Shown here: one piece after another, positions 6,010 through 6,173 of the stretch
Position numbering within the stretch: the first letter of the stretch is position 1
How the letters are laid out: each line of letters starts with the position of its first letter
NCBI GenBank assembly: GCA_947503585.1
Contig: CANNEJ010000101.1
Span: forward strand, 1-6,173
Length of the DNA stretch: 6,173 nt
Source of the DNA: Anaerolineales bacterium
GTDB taxonomy: Bacteria > Chloroflexota > Anaerolineae > Anaerolineales > UBA11657
Reading direction: 5' to 3'
The notes under the pieces: model-generated
The model's database searches: none
Seen by the model: the letters and a program-made list of their open reading frames with translations, nothing else
Told to the model about the DNA's origin: nothing
Position numbers and translations under genes: made by a program

Positions 6010-6173
6010 TTACAGATTGCTGCGCAACACTTCTAATACTGCGTGTTGCACACACGCCAAGTCTTCCTCGCTGATAACCAGCGGCGGCAAAAGGCGCAGC
6101 ACGGTATTGCCGGCCGGCAGTGCCAGCACGCCGCGGGCTTGCAGTGCTTGCAGCACCGGGGTCACTTTGGACT
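6010..6173 (-). CDS. lysJ: Acetylornithine / [LysW]-aminoadipate semialdehyde aminotransferase (C-terminal end only)
   Basis: The last 53 residues of a class III PLP-dependent aminotransferase, reading in from the right edge to a TAA stop at 6012-6010. The segment ARGVLALPAGNTVLRLLPPL followed by VISEED is the characteristic C-terminus of the ArgD/LysJ family. This enzyme transfers an amino group from glutamate to the LysW-bound semialdehyde just before the LysK step, so its position upstream of lysK on the same strand fits one operon. The PLP lysine and the rest of the catalytic domain lie outside the window. Without them, ArgD and LysJ cannot be separated. I use lysJ because of the lysK neighbour. 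The canonical family often has PAGPTV or PAG-NV here, so the local variation is ordinary. Confidence 0.82.
   Translation of the reverse strand, partial: SKVTPVLQALQARGVLALPAGNTVLRLLPPLVISEEDLACVQHAVLEVLRSNL

Noticed and set aside
5837..6055. A 72-codon minus-strand frame between lysJ/argD and lysK, checked as a possible LysW or other small pathway protein
   Set aside because: It has no CPxC zinc motifs and no acidic C-terminus, its composition is random-looking, it lacks a ribosome-binding site, and it overlaps both flanking genes.
1..6173. A CRISPR array, insertion sequence, toxin-antitoxin pair or phage defence cassette
   Set aside because: No regularly spaced repeats, transposase, terminal inverted repeats or defence-type domains were seen. 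All substantial genes are accounted for by the annotated families.

Overview
The window looks like chromosomal DNA from a GC-rich bacterium, most likely a member of the Chloroflexota (Anaerolineae-like). The main evidence is a LysW-type amino-acid biosynthesis gene pair (lysJ/argD then lysK). In bacteria this route is largely known from Deinococcus-Thermus, Chloroflexota and a few other lineages. The assignment is an inference from gene content and family resemblance, not from a database search. I saw no tRNA, rRNA, CRISPR, insertion sequence or prophage signature.

Layout, left to right. (1) Positions 1-244, minus strand: the N-terminal 81 codons of a PfkB-family ribokinase that runs off the left edge. 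(2) Positions 245-559: a divergent intergenic region with a perfect inverted repeat (488-503), a compound stem-loop (407-441) and a G-rich tract, but no recognisable CIRCE or HAIR heat-shock operator. (3) Positions 560-4802, plus strand: three genes that look like one transcription unit. They are a full-length ClpB disaggregase, a PP2C-family Ser/Thr phosphatase starting 44 bases later, and an OmpR/KdpE-like response regulator starting 5 bases after the phosphatase stop. (4) Positions 4777-6173, minus strand: lysK, a 165-base gap, and the C-terminal end of the upstream aminotransferase gene (lysJ/argD), read from right to left. lysK and the response regulator converge and overlap by 26 bases at their 3' ends.

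The plus-strand unit joins protein quality control (ClpB) to two signalling proteins (a phosphatase and a DNA-binding response regulator), with no kinase of either type in the window. That suggests, but does not prove, a stress-response circuit. The minus-strand unit is housekeeping: the aminotransferase and the hydrolase are the last two steps of LysW-carrier lysine (or arginine) synthesis.

The most unusual observation is in ClpB. The second ATPase domain has alanine (A679) where the Walker B aspartate is expected, while the catalytic glutamate E680 is kept. Nearby there are further departures from the family consensus, including methionine inside the Walker A loop. The first ATPase domain looks intact.
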